Positions 25,001 through 42,795 of a stretch of 64,000 nucleotides of DNA are shown here, in pieces; positions within the stretch are counted from its first letter, which is position 1, and every line of letters starts with the position of its first letter. Source of the DNA: Diphasiastrum complanatum (Eukaryota; Streptophyta; Lycopodiopsida; Lycopodiales; Lycopodiaceae). Location: positions 28,769 through 92,768 of the forward strand of contig MU831995.1 of the NCBI GenBank assembly GCA_029204225.1, read 5' to 3'. Below the pieces are notes generated by a model. It ran no database searches, was not told where the DNA came from, and was given only the letters and a program-made list of their open reading frames with translations. Position numbers and translations under genes: made by a program.

Positions 25001-28000
25001 CACACACCCTTCCTTGGTATTTACTTGCAGTGTCACTCTCACTAGATCAATGCTAGCTATTGAGGGCCCTATGACAAATCACCTTGATGATCCATCACAT
25101 GCCTCCAAAATACATGCACATGTTGTGAATGGACCACTTTCACTGCATATATGCCTTTTTGCCACATGTACCACAAGTCATCCTTGCATAGAGTTTTCAA
25201 ATAAGTTGCTACCACAAGATCTTTATCCAATTTTTCAATTGTGCTAACAATATGTTTGACCTTGGAAAGATTGGGTGTGGACAATTTTCCTTCCCTTATC
25301 CACAAAAATTGTGAATATTGTTACACACTAGCATAATATCAAAGGAAAAGAAGCCTATACATGATAAAGAACAAAATAAATTGATTTAAATCCTCATCAT
25401 CTCTATCTTCTTCTAAGTGGATCAAAATGCAGTAATGTTCTCATGTTGTAACCAAATAATATTGAGCTAAATTTCGACAATTTGTAAGCACAATGAATGA
25501 ATAGTTTATGAAAAGACATGTACATGTCCTCTGAAGTGGGTTGAGTTGGATAAAAGTTGTTATTGTGTCCATAAAGGTGTAGGTTCTAGTCATGACATTG
25601 TTGATGTCGGTGGATCCTCACCTCTTAGCTATGCCTGATCAAGAATGCACATATTGTACACGATATTGCTAGTGCAAATTAAATATTTTTTATAAAATGA
25701 AAAAGACACACCTTTGTAGATGCAGTTCCTTGTTGCTTGCTTGAGATCCATGGAAGAGAGCAAAGCCCAAATGATAAAAATAGAAACTAATGTAAATAGG
25801 TCATTAGGTTACGACTATCAAAGTACACTAATGATTTCATGTTATAATCAAAAGTTTGTTAAGCTAAACCAAGAGCTTAAGAGAAGACACAAACCTTTGC
25901 TGGTGCAGCTCCATGAGAATGATGTACTACCAAACAATAGCTTTAACAAAACTAGTAGTTTTGAGAACTCGTATATCAAAGATTACAATTACAACAAAGG
26001 CTGTTATAAACATCATCTCTTTCTTCACTTTAAACATTTTCAAACAACACCTACAGTAACAATGGAATGACAAATGCACATGCTATAAGCATCAGCATCG
26101 AAACAATATTTACTTGACATTTGTTGTTTTTTGTTTACTATTCAGAAATATATCTTTTGCCTTCGTGAAATATATGGACTTACGGACCTGGTAACCTAGA
26201 GCAAAGCATTAGTCACTACAAAAAAAAAAAGAAAAAAAAAAACTCAAACCACAAGAAAAAAGCAAGTAGATTGTCAATTTCACTCCACAATATCCTATCC
26301 ATCTCACCGCCAACCTTTTCATCAAATTGGCCAATAGTAACAATATCATTTACTTAGTTTTGGGCAAATCACATATCATAAGTTCTATCTTTTGAGAAGA
26401 AGTCTTCTTCTCTAGCTAGTCTCACAGAATCAGATATATTCAGTTTGCATATGGTTTACTAGATAATTTCCAACACACTCTCCGTTGAGTTTTACTCCAA
26501 TGTTTTCTAGATGAGGGTCACCACAACATCCAAAATGGTTCAATACTCCTCTTCACAATTATATTGTTTTCAAATTATTAAAATTCTTCAAATTTTGACT
26601 TAAAGCATTCCCACAAATTTTCATCATGTTTCCATAGTCAGGTTTGTGAGACACTAGTTATTATTTTCCAATTTACCATGTTTAACAATTGAAGTGTTCT
26701 ACATCTCTACTTTCGTAAGATTTTCCTAGAAATTTTCAAATGGTTTTCACGTTGCACAATAAATTTGGGAGAAAGATTGGAAGTCATACTCACACTAACT
26801 CCTCAACTATTTCAAAATCCATATCATGATGTTTTAAATAAGGCATCCCATAAATCCTTATATGAATATGGATCATAGCTCAACACTCTCAATGCTTTAT
26901 CTTTATCATAAAATGAAAACAATTAGAAGATAGAAGTCTGTATTTCAATGCCATGACTTTCACTAGTATCATGTTTACCCTAACACAATGCATTTCACAT
27001 AGCACATGGGTTGTAAGAAATCTCCCTAAAAAGCATGCCACAATTAATTTGTTTGACAAGTTCTATAGCAAATGCTCTCTAAAAATCTTGTCATTCACCT
27101 AAAACACTACATTCACTCTACATATAGTACGTTCCATCAGCCTTTTTGCTTCCTCTCTTGCTCATTGCCTTTTCCATCCTCCTTGCACACAGAAGATGCC
27201 CACCAATCCACAAATGATCTTTCAAGGAGTTTGTCATCCTTTTGATATCATTTTTATTCACATGCATTGTACATTATGTGAGTGCTGCGCATTACTTAAG
27301 TACATAAGTAATGACGTAGGTCCTCCTACTTAAAATGCTTCATTCAACAAGCTCTAAATAGATTCACATTTCCTTTAGAAGAAAGTTGTTCTTCACTTGC
27401 CTAATTTGAGCTTTTGAAGTATAATTTGGAGCTTACATGGTCTTATTGGTTCATGTGCTATTGATTAAGGCTTGATATGATGAATGCAATTGATTGTGCT
27501 TTGAATCACATATAGTTCATGATGTTTCTGTAATTTTATCGAATCAATATTTAGTTTTTTTTAGATGATTTAGCACTTTCTTTCAAGTCTTGGAATAACC
27601 ATTGAGCTATTCGTATTTTGACACTAATATGGATATTAATGACCTATGGAACTATAATTGGCACATGAGAATGGTGGTATCCAAGCTTTGGGTTCATAAG
27701 AAAATTACATTCGACTTTTTGAAAGATTCATTGAACTTTGCCTTTTTATTTTTATTTTTTTGGATTTCATATTTTATCTCTCAAGTCGACTGAGGTTGTG
27801 TCCTAGGTTTTGTCATTATTTGGTCTAATTATATAGGAATACAATTTTTGTTCTTGGCTATTTGGAGGTTTGTATTGTTTGAAGTTTCATTTCATGGAGT
27901 AATAACCAAGTTATGATTATGGCAATCATTCTTTTGGTGTATCTGTTTTTTGTAGTTGTGAATTTTCTTGAGAGAATTATCTTTTTTGACTGATTAGTCC

Positions 28001-28992
28001 TTTAGTTTTTTTAATTTGAAGTTATATTCACATTTGTCATTTTTTAAAATAAATGTTTACAACATCAACTTGAAGTTCAAGTTAGTCCTCATCAATGCCA
28101 GATCTAAAAGAAAAGACATGGATAAAGGGCATAGTAATAAGCTAAAGGCAAAGTTGTTCGAATGGAAGTTCCAAAGAACAAGAATTGAAAAATTAGGTCA
28201 CCTCTACATCTTTGGAATGTTTGAGATTTAATTCTAAGATATAAATTTACGTTTAACTTGTGTAGGGGGGTTGTGGGGTAGTGGGGTTGTTGGAATGCTA
28301 AGAGAGAATGTTTCTCGAGGAGCTTTTTGTTAGAGTTCATCAGAATTCATGATTAGACATTATGTGATTAATGTTTGTTAGGCTAAATGTAGCCTAGAAC
28401 ATGTTATTATAGCAAAGTCAAGTCAAAGACATCTATCTTTGGGTAGGTAGGCTATCCTTTCTCAAATTAATAAAACTCATAGCTATTATTAGAATTATAA
28501 ATTCAATTATGAATAGCTATTTTCTAGGGATCCACTTTAGCTATAAGTAGGAATACTTTAAGTCATTTGTTAGTGTGGATCTATAGAGGTTGAGCGTGAC
28601 GTCATTGTATGAGAGCTATTGATATTCAATACTTAACTAAAGGTTGTTTATGGTGTTAGGTTAGAGAATCATTGTCTCTATTGTGTGCATAATCAATCCC
28701 TCACTCTTGTGCTTTATCCAGCTTCAAGGATCGATTACCATAGTTTGGAAATGCATCAAATGGGTGTAGTCCATTCTCCTCCTATGCATATCAAATAAGA
28801 TAATGTCGAGTGAAGGCATAGGAGGTTAGCGTAAATGTCTTTCCCTTAAAAAATCATTCTCATCACTTGCGTTTTCTTTTGATCATGGTCTAGAAGCATA
28901 CTATTTAGTAGCTTCCATAACCTGAAGACTAACATTAAGTACAAGCTTTTATTGGAGTTGTGCATGAAATAGTTCCAAAAGTTTTTCTCAAA
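25001..28992. other. AT-rich DNA with only unrecognised small frames
   Basis: Frames of 60-116 codons occur (for example 25720-26070 plus, Asn/Lys-rich, starting MQFLVACLRSMEESKAQM; 25069-25305 minus), but none resembles a known family or has exon-like neighbours. An A-rich run lies at 26219-26242. A G-rich block (GGGGGG, GGGG, GGGG) occurs at 28265-28286. Confidence 0.4.
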
Positions 28993-29226
28993 TTAATGGA
29001 AATCATGTTGACTGGTGCATTTGTGTTTGGCACACTTGGTCTTGTTGGAATAGTAATGTCCATAACCACATGCCCTACAAAAAGGCGTGAACTCGCCTTT
29101 ATTAAGACATTTTGCTATCCAATGATTTTTACCATAGCCTCGCCCATGGTCTCTATTGTTGTGTGGAAATATAGATAATATAGTGCTCATTAATCGTAAG
29201 ATCATGAGATTGTTTAGTTGGCCCAT
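28993..29226 (-). pseudogene. Cys/His-rich fragment, probably retroelement-derived
   Basis: The frame reads NRDHGRGYGKNHWIAKCLNK then FCRACGYGHYYSNKTKCAKH. The second part has a CX2C...H...C arrangement resembling a nucleocapsid-type knuckle; the first is Arg/Gly-rich. In this orientation it lies downstream of the Ty3-like protease remnant at 29.6-29.9 kb. That order is opposite to a normal gag-protease layout, so the two may be separate insertions. Confidence 0.4.
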
Positions 29227-29559
29227 CCATTGGGCTGCATCTTGAGTATGAACGGCTTTTGGTCAGCCATATTTACTTGGCCTCCTTGGTGACCTAGAGG
29301 TGCTATTATGGCCAAGTAGCATTCATCATATTTAAGCCATAGGCGATGGGCGTATCTAGTGTGCGCTCATTAGGAGATGAAATACTCACTTTTAATCTTT
29401 CATCATGCCGACACATATGTCCTACTGTGCAATCAATAATTGCCAATGCTCCATTCTATTTCAAATTGTCTGTAATTTATGAATCATACTAAACTCCTAA
29501 TGCTTTGTCTTCATGATCTACAATATCATCCATGGTGGAAGAATCATCATCAACCTTTG

Positions 29560-29935
29560 GTTTCATTATCCAATTGGTTGGATCCATTTTCACTACTCTT
29601 TCATGATTCTCAAAAGTCCATTCCCCAGTTATGAATCACTTATGCAGCTCATAACTAAGGACGGGCTAATAATATCTGATAAGCTGATGATGGTGCCTCG
29701 AAAAGATCCATTATCACAAAGGTAATAACAAATTGAAAACTTGCTCCTTTTATCGGTATATCTTCAACCACTCTTCTTGGCCTCATGCTTGATTGATCTC
29801 CTAATTTATTGCAAAGCTTGTAGGTTTCAACTTTGGAAGTCCCCATTTCTCATATAGCTTGGTGGAAATAAGATTCACCCCAAAACCACGATCTATCGCT
29901 TCCTTGTTAAACAGTTTATGCCTGATTGGCAAAGT
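29560..29935 (-). pseudogene. Ty3-like retropepsin remnant
   Basis: On the minus strand AIDRGFGVNLISTKLYEKW resembles the active-site start of plant Ty3/gypsy protease (usual D-x-G-x-x-x-N-L-I). After a shift come RRVVEDIPIKG, FQFVITFVIMDLFEAP and AYQILLARP, then a damaged continuation ending VIHNWGMDF. This matches the flap and C-terminal LLGRPWL...HxWG layout. The predicted active-site Gly after Asp is Arg here. Stops and shifts disable it. Confidence 0.6.
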
Positions 29936-30110
29936 GATATGACATTGCTCACTTTTTCATGTTGCCCCTTAGATTCCTCTAATCCAGCACAATATAATGG
30001 CTCTCATTCAACATCTATCACTTGTGGAACAAGATGAAAGAATTTCTCAAGTGTAATATCCATCTTGCTTGAAAGAATATTTGCAATCAATTTTGTTTTG
30101 TGAATTTCTA
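29936..30110 (-). pseudogene. Segment upstream of the Ty3-like protease, shared with 46.9 kb
   Basis: Minus-strand reading gives KLIANILSSKMDITLEKFF and a decayed linker before the protease. Words such as ATTGGCAAAGTGATATGACA and GATATCCATCTTGCTTGAAA recur with small changes at 46845-47045, showing two copies of one element family. Confidence 0.6.
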
Positions 30111-31321
30111 GTTTAGTCATTTGAAAAGGCTCCTCTCTCTCCAATGCAATTGAGTATTAACATTTGAGCGATGATGTCAGTTGCATAATGGATCTAGAAG
30201 ATCTCCACCAATCGATATTTTTGGTGGATTAAGAGTGGAGATCTTTGCAGCGTCCAAGGCTTCTCAGCTTCGAGATCAAGTACAAGATCAACATGTATAG
30301 TTGTGTAAGAGTGTTATAATAGTAGTTGAGTCGTAGGCTAGAAGCATGCCTAGTATTGCATCATTGACATCTTTAAGCTTTGAGATTATTTTTTATTTTT
30401 TATTTTTATTGTCTATATACTTAAAAGCAAATTTTTTTTTAGAAAAATGGCCCGCCTCTAAAAAAATGTGTATGGCCCCCCTCTATACATATGTGTGTAT
30501 GGCTTCCCTCTAAAAAAATTTGCAAGAAAGATGGTTAAAAAAATCCAATTGTGAACGAAAAAAAAAAAAGTTTTTATGGTATGGAACGGTTTCGTACCAT
30601 GAAATCTCACGAAAATGGTTGTGTGGGAACACTAATTGGAACACTAGTTGGAACTTTTGAAATTGCTAATTATTGTTGTTTCATTGATTATAACTTTACA
30701 CTAGCTAAATGTTGTTCACAGAAAGTACGAGGTGTACATCTGCAAGAAGACCAAGCCAAGTTTTAAGCACAATGCACAATGATATTCGTGTTCCACAACA
30801 AGCAGGATTCGACCCCACGTCAAGCAAGACACATTAAGAAACCAACTTCTTGGGAGGAGGAGATGAGAATATTCACTCATTGGGAACGATGTTAAAGTTT
30901 AACATGCATGTGACGGTCCTTATGGACAAGACACTCCACAGTTGTGGGTTCACAATAGATCCATTGATCAAGGTCAAAGCATATGATTGACAAGTCAATC
31001 AACATTTCAAAAACCAAAAATTATCAAAAGCTAGATGTATTTGTATTGAATTCATATACCTATGCAAATAAAACACTAATTATGGACATAAAAAAAAAGA
31101 CATTCCAATATGCTTTTCCATTAAACAAAAATGAGTGATATAAAGGTGCTATTCAGGGAATCCCAGAAATATGGGCCAATCAGGGAGAGGTATGACCTTT
31201 GACCACTTTTAGTATGTTTTCAATTTTCTTAAAAATATATTTAAATGTATTATTTGTGTCAGTTAATTCAATTTATTGTGTCTCCTTTCCTTTTTTCTTT
31301 TCTTTTTTTCTCTCCCCTTGG
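30111..31321. other. No gene recognised
   Basis: Contains a short repeat of CCTCTAAAAAAATGTGTATGG-like units (30445-30520) and GGAACACTAATT/GGAACACTAGTT (30628-30650). No exon assigned. Confidence 0.35.
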
Positions 31322-31935
31322 CCCTAGTATCTTAATGGCAGAATATGCTTTAGATCCTATGACCGTTGGATGATGTACTAAGCGTTCAGATTCTGCCACG
31401 TGTCTAGAATGGCCGTTGGAATGCCTCCAAGTGGCAAAGCACCACGTGGCAACATCGAAGTGGTCGGGCTGAGAATAGATCGTGCCATTAATTTGCAGTG
31501 TTTTTGTGCTGGCTTTCTTGGAGGCACGGAGTCGGTTTACGCTCCGCACCTTTGGATTTGGACACGAGTTTTCGATCAGCCAATGAGAGCAGTGCGAGTG
31601 GCAGCAATCCAAGTGGCTGGAAGTAATACACCACAACGTGCCACGCTCTCCTCGTTGTGTCTGGGGCCCTGTTTTCCCTCGTATCTTAAAGACACGGAGT
31701 GATTGAAGCTCTCTACCGTTGGATTAACAAAGTTGAGGGTCCAAGTGCTACGTGGCGAGAATCCAAGTGGTTGGGCTTGAAGTACGTAGTGCGATTAAGC
31801 AACCTCCTTTGCTGTTCGTTCTTTCTCTCCAGCCAGCGAGGGAGGAAAAGGAGAGCAGCGATGCAGACAAGTGTTAATGCGAGATAGCATTGAGCAGTAA
31901 AAGGTGTAGGATCGGAGTGAGATCCAGAGGTAAAG
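31322..31935 (+). promoter_or_regulatory. Candidate promoter and 5' leader of the GSK3-type kinase gene
   Basis: GC content rises sharply here relative to the flanks. ACGTG cores occur as CCACGTGTC (31397), CCACGTGGC (31442) and TACGTGGCG (31749), plus AGCCAATGA (31578); ACGTG boxes are bZIP/bHLH sites in plants. A module is partly repeated: GTATCTTAA at 31327 and 31681, ACCGTTGGAT at 31362 and 31715, ACGTGGC...AAGTGGTYGGGC at 31444 and 31750. Near 31800-31931 the sequence (TTCTTTCTCTCCAGCCAGC ... CCAGAG|GTAAAG) looks like a leader exon with a splice donor. No TATA is obvious. Assignment rests on position. Confidence 0.45.
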
Positions 31936-32984
31936 AAGGCAGCAGCAGATGATCTGCCAAAATCGCCTTCATTCCCTGTTGTTTTTCATGGAGAATAGGC
32001 TGCCCTTGAAGCTGTAGGTGCAGGATTTTGCAGCTACAACAGTATCACACCATTTCCCAAGACACCCAGTACCCCGATCGCGGCTTCCTCTCAAGGCGGA
32101 CCCAAGGGGGGCGGATTTTCGTGTTCTTGTTTCGGCTGCAGATTGATTGCGCGGGTGGGTGTGTGAGATCAGCTAGCTGCCTTGTGCTTCAAATGACCCT
32201 GAGATTTTTTGAGTGTGGAAGAAAGGCTGGATCTGGAAGTCAAACAGATGGGCTGATGGACACACACCCTTTCCATGCGTGGTTTGAAGAGTTTGGCATC
32301 AAGCCGTACATCCGCCTCTGATACTGTGGGTCATTTGTGATTTGCATTTTTGCATCTTCGGGTTTTTCAGGGTATGCTGCACATCTTGTTGACGGGATTG
32401 TGAAAGCCATCTGTCTGTTCAGCAAATGTAAGGGTTTTCTTCTTGGTTTGGTCTTAATCCGGCTGGTTTTATAAGAAGCCAGCATCTAAGTGGTCAATGC
32501 AACAAATGTATTCACCTTTGTGAATACTTTTGTAAGCTCTTTGAGCCAGGGGAATATAAGATAACTCAGAGAGCCTAATGTATGAATGGACAACTTAAAG
32601 ACCTCATATCAGTTTCATAAACCTGGGTGCTTCTCTTCTAGTTTGCAAAACAAATGATTCACCTGATTATGGGGAAAATGATCTATTTTGCCAGACCTGC
32701 TGTTTTATCTAGATTCTTAACGGCTAATTTAGCATAGCTTAATGCTTTCCAAGGACTGTACGTTTTGGATCTCTACAGGTTTGAAATGGTCTCTACAGGC
32801 AGGCATTTTAGTTTGCATTTGATCTCTTTACATGCCATAGTTTCTTTTCGTATCACATTGTGATGACTATACTTCAATTAGAGTTGTCAAGCACATTTTG
32901 CTTCAGAGAGTTGATAGAAAATCAGTATTTCTTCTGCATACAAAATATACTGTGGACGTATGTTATGCACGTGACCTTCGCCTG

Positions 32985-33115
32985 CTCTTGCGTACTGATG
33001 AAATGAGTAGGGATGTAACATTTGCTCCACACTATGCATGATGAAGTTGACGGTGTGAGATGACGTGGGTGGACTCCATATGGTTGAAGATTGCACATCT
33101 GTTTGGGGTACTAGC
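32985..33115 (+). repeat. Dispersed repeat in the kinase 5' intron
   Basis: The stretch containing TGCATGATGAAGTTGACGGT and AGATTGCACATCT aligns with 61745-61870, with many substitutions but the same order. A transposon-derived copy is likely; the element type is unknown. Confidence 0.7.
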
Positions 33116-33487
33116 ATAACATCGATATACGAGTTCTCCTTGCTGTCGGTAAAACTGTATATGCAAAGCGTTATCAACGTATTTTTGTGCAGTTGACAGG
33201 CACTTATGGATACTGATGAGGTGAAGATGTCCTGTTGTTTATTCCATGAATGTTGGAGTTGGGAGTCCTATCATGTAATCTGTGAACGACTTAGTAAAAC
33301 AGACGTTTTGTTTCTACATTTAGTGCTATGGTACATTCGATCCACATTAAGTACTTATGACTGTTTAATTTTTGAAAAGGCTGGAGAGACTGGCACAAAG
33401 AGAGTAAAATCGGATCAAGAAGGGCAGGGGCGACAGGAAAGGTTGGCATTACCTGCCCAGGTGATGTCTTTGTTGGAACAACGTCAG

Positions 33488-38324
<4,837 letters not shown>

Positions 38325-39100
38325 GTCCTATGTTCAATGGGTAAATGCGTTATCAGCACAAACATGCAAGGTATCATTGTTTTAGCAGTTGGGTACAGCC
38401 TTCACGGGTCGTGCTGGCTGCATTGCTCTTTCTGGAAAAATCTGGCCAGGAAAGGTTGTGCAGTTCAGAGATTGCAGTTGCTAGAAGGATTTTCCCCTGT
38501 TCGGCATTTGGGTTGCTCTCTGAGCCCAGTTCTGTCAATTTATGCTTTAGTAGATGGGAGCATTTTACCATCATATAAGAACAGTAGACTTTTTCATTCT
38601 CTGCTCAGCGGGAGTAACATCTGTAAGTACCTTTTCTTTCTTTAGGCATTTGTACTCTTTGCTAAAGCATTTGGCATGTTCTTAGATTTCTGAACTTGGT
38701 CCTTTCAAGCTGAAAAAATCATGGCAAGGAACCAAGTGATAAGTTATGTTGTGCCAGGTTGTGGATTGCAAATGCATCATACATTGTTCACTACAAATGA
38801 ATCAACCATGGCAATATTGCATACCGAGCACTGTAGGTTATGTATTCTTGCTTTGTAACTTTACTTGAGGGCCATCTTTTGGAGCTTTTTACTATACTTA
38901 AAATTTCTCTACTTCTCTATGGAAATTATTTGAGACGATATGTTATGAAAGTCTGGTAGTTTCTCGAATGCTGTAGGGTGCTTGTATTGCTATTGCATAT
39001 GTATATAGTGCTTGTGCTCCTCTCTTGCCTCCAAAGAATGTACAAAGGTGACCGGTGTTAGAATAAATGAAAAAAGTTGAAATTCTACAGGTGGTGAGTT
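38325..39100 (+). other. Probable 3' untranslated region of the kinase gene
   Basis: Follows the stop TAG at 38322-38324. AATAAA at 39062-39067 is a candidate polyadenylation signal, but nearer AT-rich signals could also serve. Confidence 0.4.
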
Positions 39101-40038
39101 TTTTATCTAGTAGTGTGATAATCTGGCATCAACTCCTCACTATGCATGCGTCATTTTTTACTTTGTGGGTGGGCTCCATGATATAGTCACCATTGAGGGC
39201 ACTTGAAAAAGCCAATCAGGAAATCTAGTGCCCCTGAAAAATGCCATGCTTACATTATAAAAAATAGCTTTAAAGTGATTATAATGCCTCATCAGACCTG
39301 TAATTGTGTTCTGCTTGAACTTAGTAAGTTTCTTCCCATCACTTCACTTGTACTTGTGCTCCTCTAGAAACATATTGGACAACTGATGTTCTTATCATGG
39401 AAGTCTCCCTTTTAAAAATGATGAGAAGGTCCTGACATATAGTCACTTCTATATGTCAGATTTGAGGTCGGTTTCCGCTGTGCACATGTACACCCCATAC
39501 TAGCATTTGAATGCATTTGAAAATGTCTAAATCTCCAAACTTTTTTTGGGGGTCAGAGGCTCCCCATGGACTATTGGAGAGAAGTTAAGAAAAGCTGCAA
39601 CTTGATAACTTTTCAACTTCATTCATGCTCAATCTTAGTTTTGATGTTTGATCTGTATAGGTATCATCAAATATATCTGCAGTCTCAAAAGCGAATGTCT
39701 AATATCACATTGTTCATGATGGATTCTAAACAGCTGAATTAAACCAAGATTGCACGAACTTTTGTTAGTCACAGGAGATTGAGCCATTTCGTGCGGCTCA
39801 TTCAATCACTTCTACAATATTTTTTTTCAAATGCCTTTCGGAAAGCTATTTCCTCTAGGGGCCTTAGAAGTTGATTTATTGGCAAAGGCAGATTGCATTC
39901 ATACCAAACTTAAATTAATGTCCTTAATTTAAGGATTTTGTTAAATTATGCTCAAACATATTTCTTTTATGGTAATTATATAATGTGAAGGCAAACATAA
40001 TGTATTCATACCATTTTTTATTTCCTTGTTAAAAATCA
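39101..40038. other. Intergenic AT-rich DNA
   Basis: No gene or transposon motif recognised. Confidence 0.4.
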
Positions 40039-40120
40039 ATTTAAATGTTAAATTCAACCTTAGATTCACATTGGCATCCTAATTTAAATGTTAAATTCAA
40101 CCTTTAGATTTACATTGGCA

Positions 40121-40176
<56 letters not shown>
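40039..40176 (+). repeat. 42-bp tandem duplication followed by (GA)n
   Basis: AATTTAAATGTTAAATTCAA...TTGGCATCC occurs at 40039 and 40081 (period 42), then runs straight into a GA tract (40124-40176). Confidence 0.93.
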
Positions 40177-40179
<3 letters not shown>

Positions 40180-41999
40180 GATATGCCTTGAAGGAAACTA
40201 TACAACTATTATTATAAACTTTTCAAATTCATTACCATTCTGATCTTATGACACAATCTATTGGAAATCAAACTGGAAATCAAACGTGTACATTAAAAAT
40301 GTTACCATAACAAAAAAATTGGCTAACTTATGAGGAATGTGTTTGAATTGGTTCGAAGATGAGAAAATGTATGACTTGCCTTTATGATGATTATTAAGGG
40401 ACTTTTTCTTGGCCACCTTCAAATCCTATTTTCAAGCAAATGCAAAGCAAATAAGAGACTAAGAATATTCTTCTTCCATGTCACGCGATTCAAATCTAAC
40501 AAATAGCAAATCCAATTAATAAGAATATAGCAAAAAACATGAGATAGATGGAGGCAGAGAAGCAGGGACATTCAATTGTCAAAATGGTAAAGGTTTCACC
40601 TTTTTTTAATTGAACATGAAAGATGAAGTACATATGGTTCCACTATTTATAGTGGAGAATGGGCACTTGGCCTCAATGGTTTTTGGCCAATTTTCACCTT
40701 CCTTAGTATTTGAGTTTGAAAAATAGTGGGAAATACCAATCTCATTCAATAACTTGACTTTTGGGCCACTACACCATTTAATTTTTGCAATGGCCTAAAA
40801 GTCACTTTTATTGTTATTTATAAATGAAATAACAATTTGATCACTGGGTTTGACATACACACATAGGGTGCAGATTCCTTCGCACAATTCTTTTTCTCAC
40901 AGGTACATAAGAGCCATACTGATCTTGTGGTCATCCATAGAATCATCCATGGATAAATGTGCACTCCATCGATCTAACCACGTAATCACAATGTCGGGGG
41001 ACCTGTCTTTCTTATCACCAGTAAAATGGTCAAGTGTGAAGAGAGAATGGTGCAAAGTCACTCATTACACTAGATGAATCATATTTGTACATGGTATGAT
41101 GTCCCGCCAAGCCCCAACATATTATTAAAGGTGAAAAGTTGGAAAAGCTTAGAAGTGATTGGATAAAGGACATGGAAGATTTTTCACCTTTTGTTACAAC
41201 ACAAGTACATTACGACCTCATTATGTACGCTTGGAACTGAAAGATGTGCTATTCAAAAACATGTTTGAAAGACAATTGTTGAGTTCTATGATGTTCCAAT
41301 GTTCATCTATATGATATCATTTTTTATATTTGGCTCAAAGTTTCTCACATTTGTTTGATCACAATTTTGAATGATCAAGCTCATTTTGTAATATGCACAA
41401 GAAAGTGAAATCATGGCTTGATATTCCAACCAACTACATCACCTAGGCCTGGGTTGGTTACACAACTGTATGCTTTGTATTAAAATGTATGATGACATGG
41501 ATGATATGGAAAAAAAAGATGGTCGTGTCTTGATTAGTGCTTTGTTAAAAATGGAGAATGAGGAAGAATAAGCTTTGAAAGATAGTGGCTTAGTGTTCAC
41601 TAGTATGATATGTTGCATGAACATGTATTAATGAGATCTATGGAAATCAACATTTTTTATTTTCTAGGCTATTGCAAAATCAATGTCATAATCTACATGG
41701 GAAACCAATTGTTAATCTATTTAATGAGTTAAGGAATTCTCCTTGTGAGTTTCTTCCTCATGATTTAATTTGAATCAATCTAGCAATTTTAAGGGCTTCA
41801 TCAATAGCATGTCTAAACTATTTATGAAGCACATCAATAACAAAATCTTAACTTTAAAATCCTGATGATATGCCTTACCACATTGGGTGTTGTCTAATGG
41901 ACTTTTAAAATCTTGTATGCCAAGCATGTGCATATGTTCCCAAAGACGAGTTGCCAACACAAGACCTTGATATTAGGCAAACTTCAAAAGCAAGCGTTT
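40177..41999. other. AT-rich DNA, possible LTR on the minus strand
   Basis: No coding exon recognised. Read on the minus strand, sequence below 42054 would be the interior of an LTR if the TGTTAGAATTG start described for 42000-42071 is genuine; I cannot confirm its other end. Confidence 0.3.
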
Positions 42000-42071
42000 A
42001 CAAAATGGATACAATTCTAACAAACTCCACCTTGCACAAAATGGATACAATTCTAACAAACTCCACCTTGC
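42000..42071 (-). repeat. 36-bp tandem duplication over a candidate polypurine tract and LTR start
   Basis: The unit ACAAAATGGATACAATTCTA... is repeated exactly with period 36. On the minus strand each copy reads CAAGGTGGAG then TTTGTTAGAATTG. AAGGTGGAG resembles a Copia polypurine tract and TGTTAGAATTG a plant Copia LTR start. No RNase H sequence is recognisable upstream, so the assignment is tentative; the duplication itself is certain. Confidence 0.6.
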
Positions 42072-42665
42072 TATCTGTAACTTTGATCTATGAATGTAGC
42101 TCACATTGACTATTCATCATGAACTATAGATGAAACACACATTGTGCTCTATTGTAGTAACATAAGCATGGACCACTAGTTTTTACCAAAAAACTAACAA
42201 TTAAGGTATATGGTTGAGTTGCGGGCCGAATCCCAAAATCTTTTTTAAAGTTTAAGACCATTGCAAGAGATAGACGATATTTCTTAAAGCAAATATCTAA
42301 GATAAGGATATGAGAAGGCACATAAGCACAACCATTTGCAAAAAACTCTAGACTCGATAAGAAAAATCAGTAATATGCGAGATTTGGTTTGATGTTCATG
42401 CTTAGGCCACATAAATGAACTAGAATTGGATCATTTTAAAACCATGAGGCATCAAAACGTAATTCTGACGCAACATAGGCATACAGTTTACTCACACCTA
42501 ATGTGCTCAAGAATGTTGGTTGCAATATATTCCTTTGGATGAGCTTTAGTTGTCTTATAGCTTCATGTGAATTTTTTGAAAACGAAGTGTGGTTTATATT
42601 GTTCTCAATATATTCTGATTGATATTTATGTTAATATTCTAGTATGTTGTCTGCGTTTGGTGCTA

Positions 42666-42795
42666 AGACTCGTGTAAGCTAAGATCTATCTAGGTACATG
42701 AGATCTGCATAAAGTGAGTGTTAAAGTCAAAGACTCGTGTAAGCTAAGATCTATCTAGGTACATGAGATCTACATAAAGTGAGTGTTAAAGTCAG
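42666..42795 (+). repeat. 65-bp tandem duplication
   Basis: AGACTCGTGTAAGCTAAGAT... occurs at 42666 and 42731 with one difference visible (ATCTGCAT versus ATCTACAT), so the duplication is recent. Confidence 0.95.

Noticed and set aside
26214-26242. CACTACAAAAAA resembling a CACTA terminal repeat
   Set aside because: It is part of a long A-rich run, has no inverted partner, and lies far from the CACTA remnant at 52.7 kb.
31400-31702. 100-codon plus-strand frame upstream of the kinase
   Set aside because: It lies in the repeated, GC-richer promoter region and overlaps an equally long opposite frame; no homology recognised.
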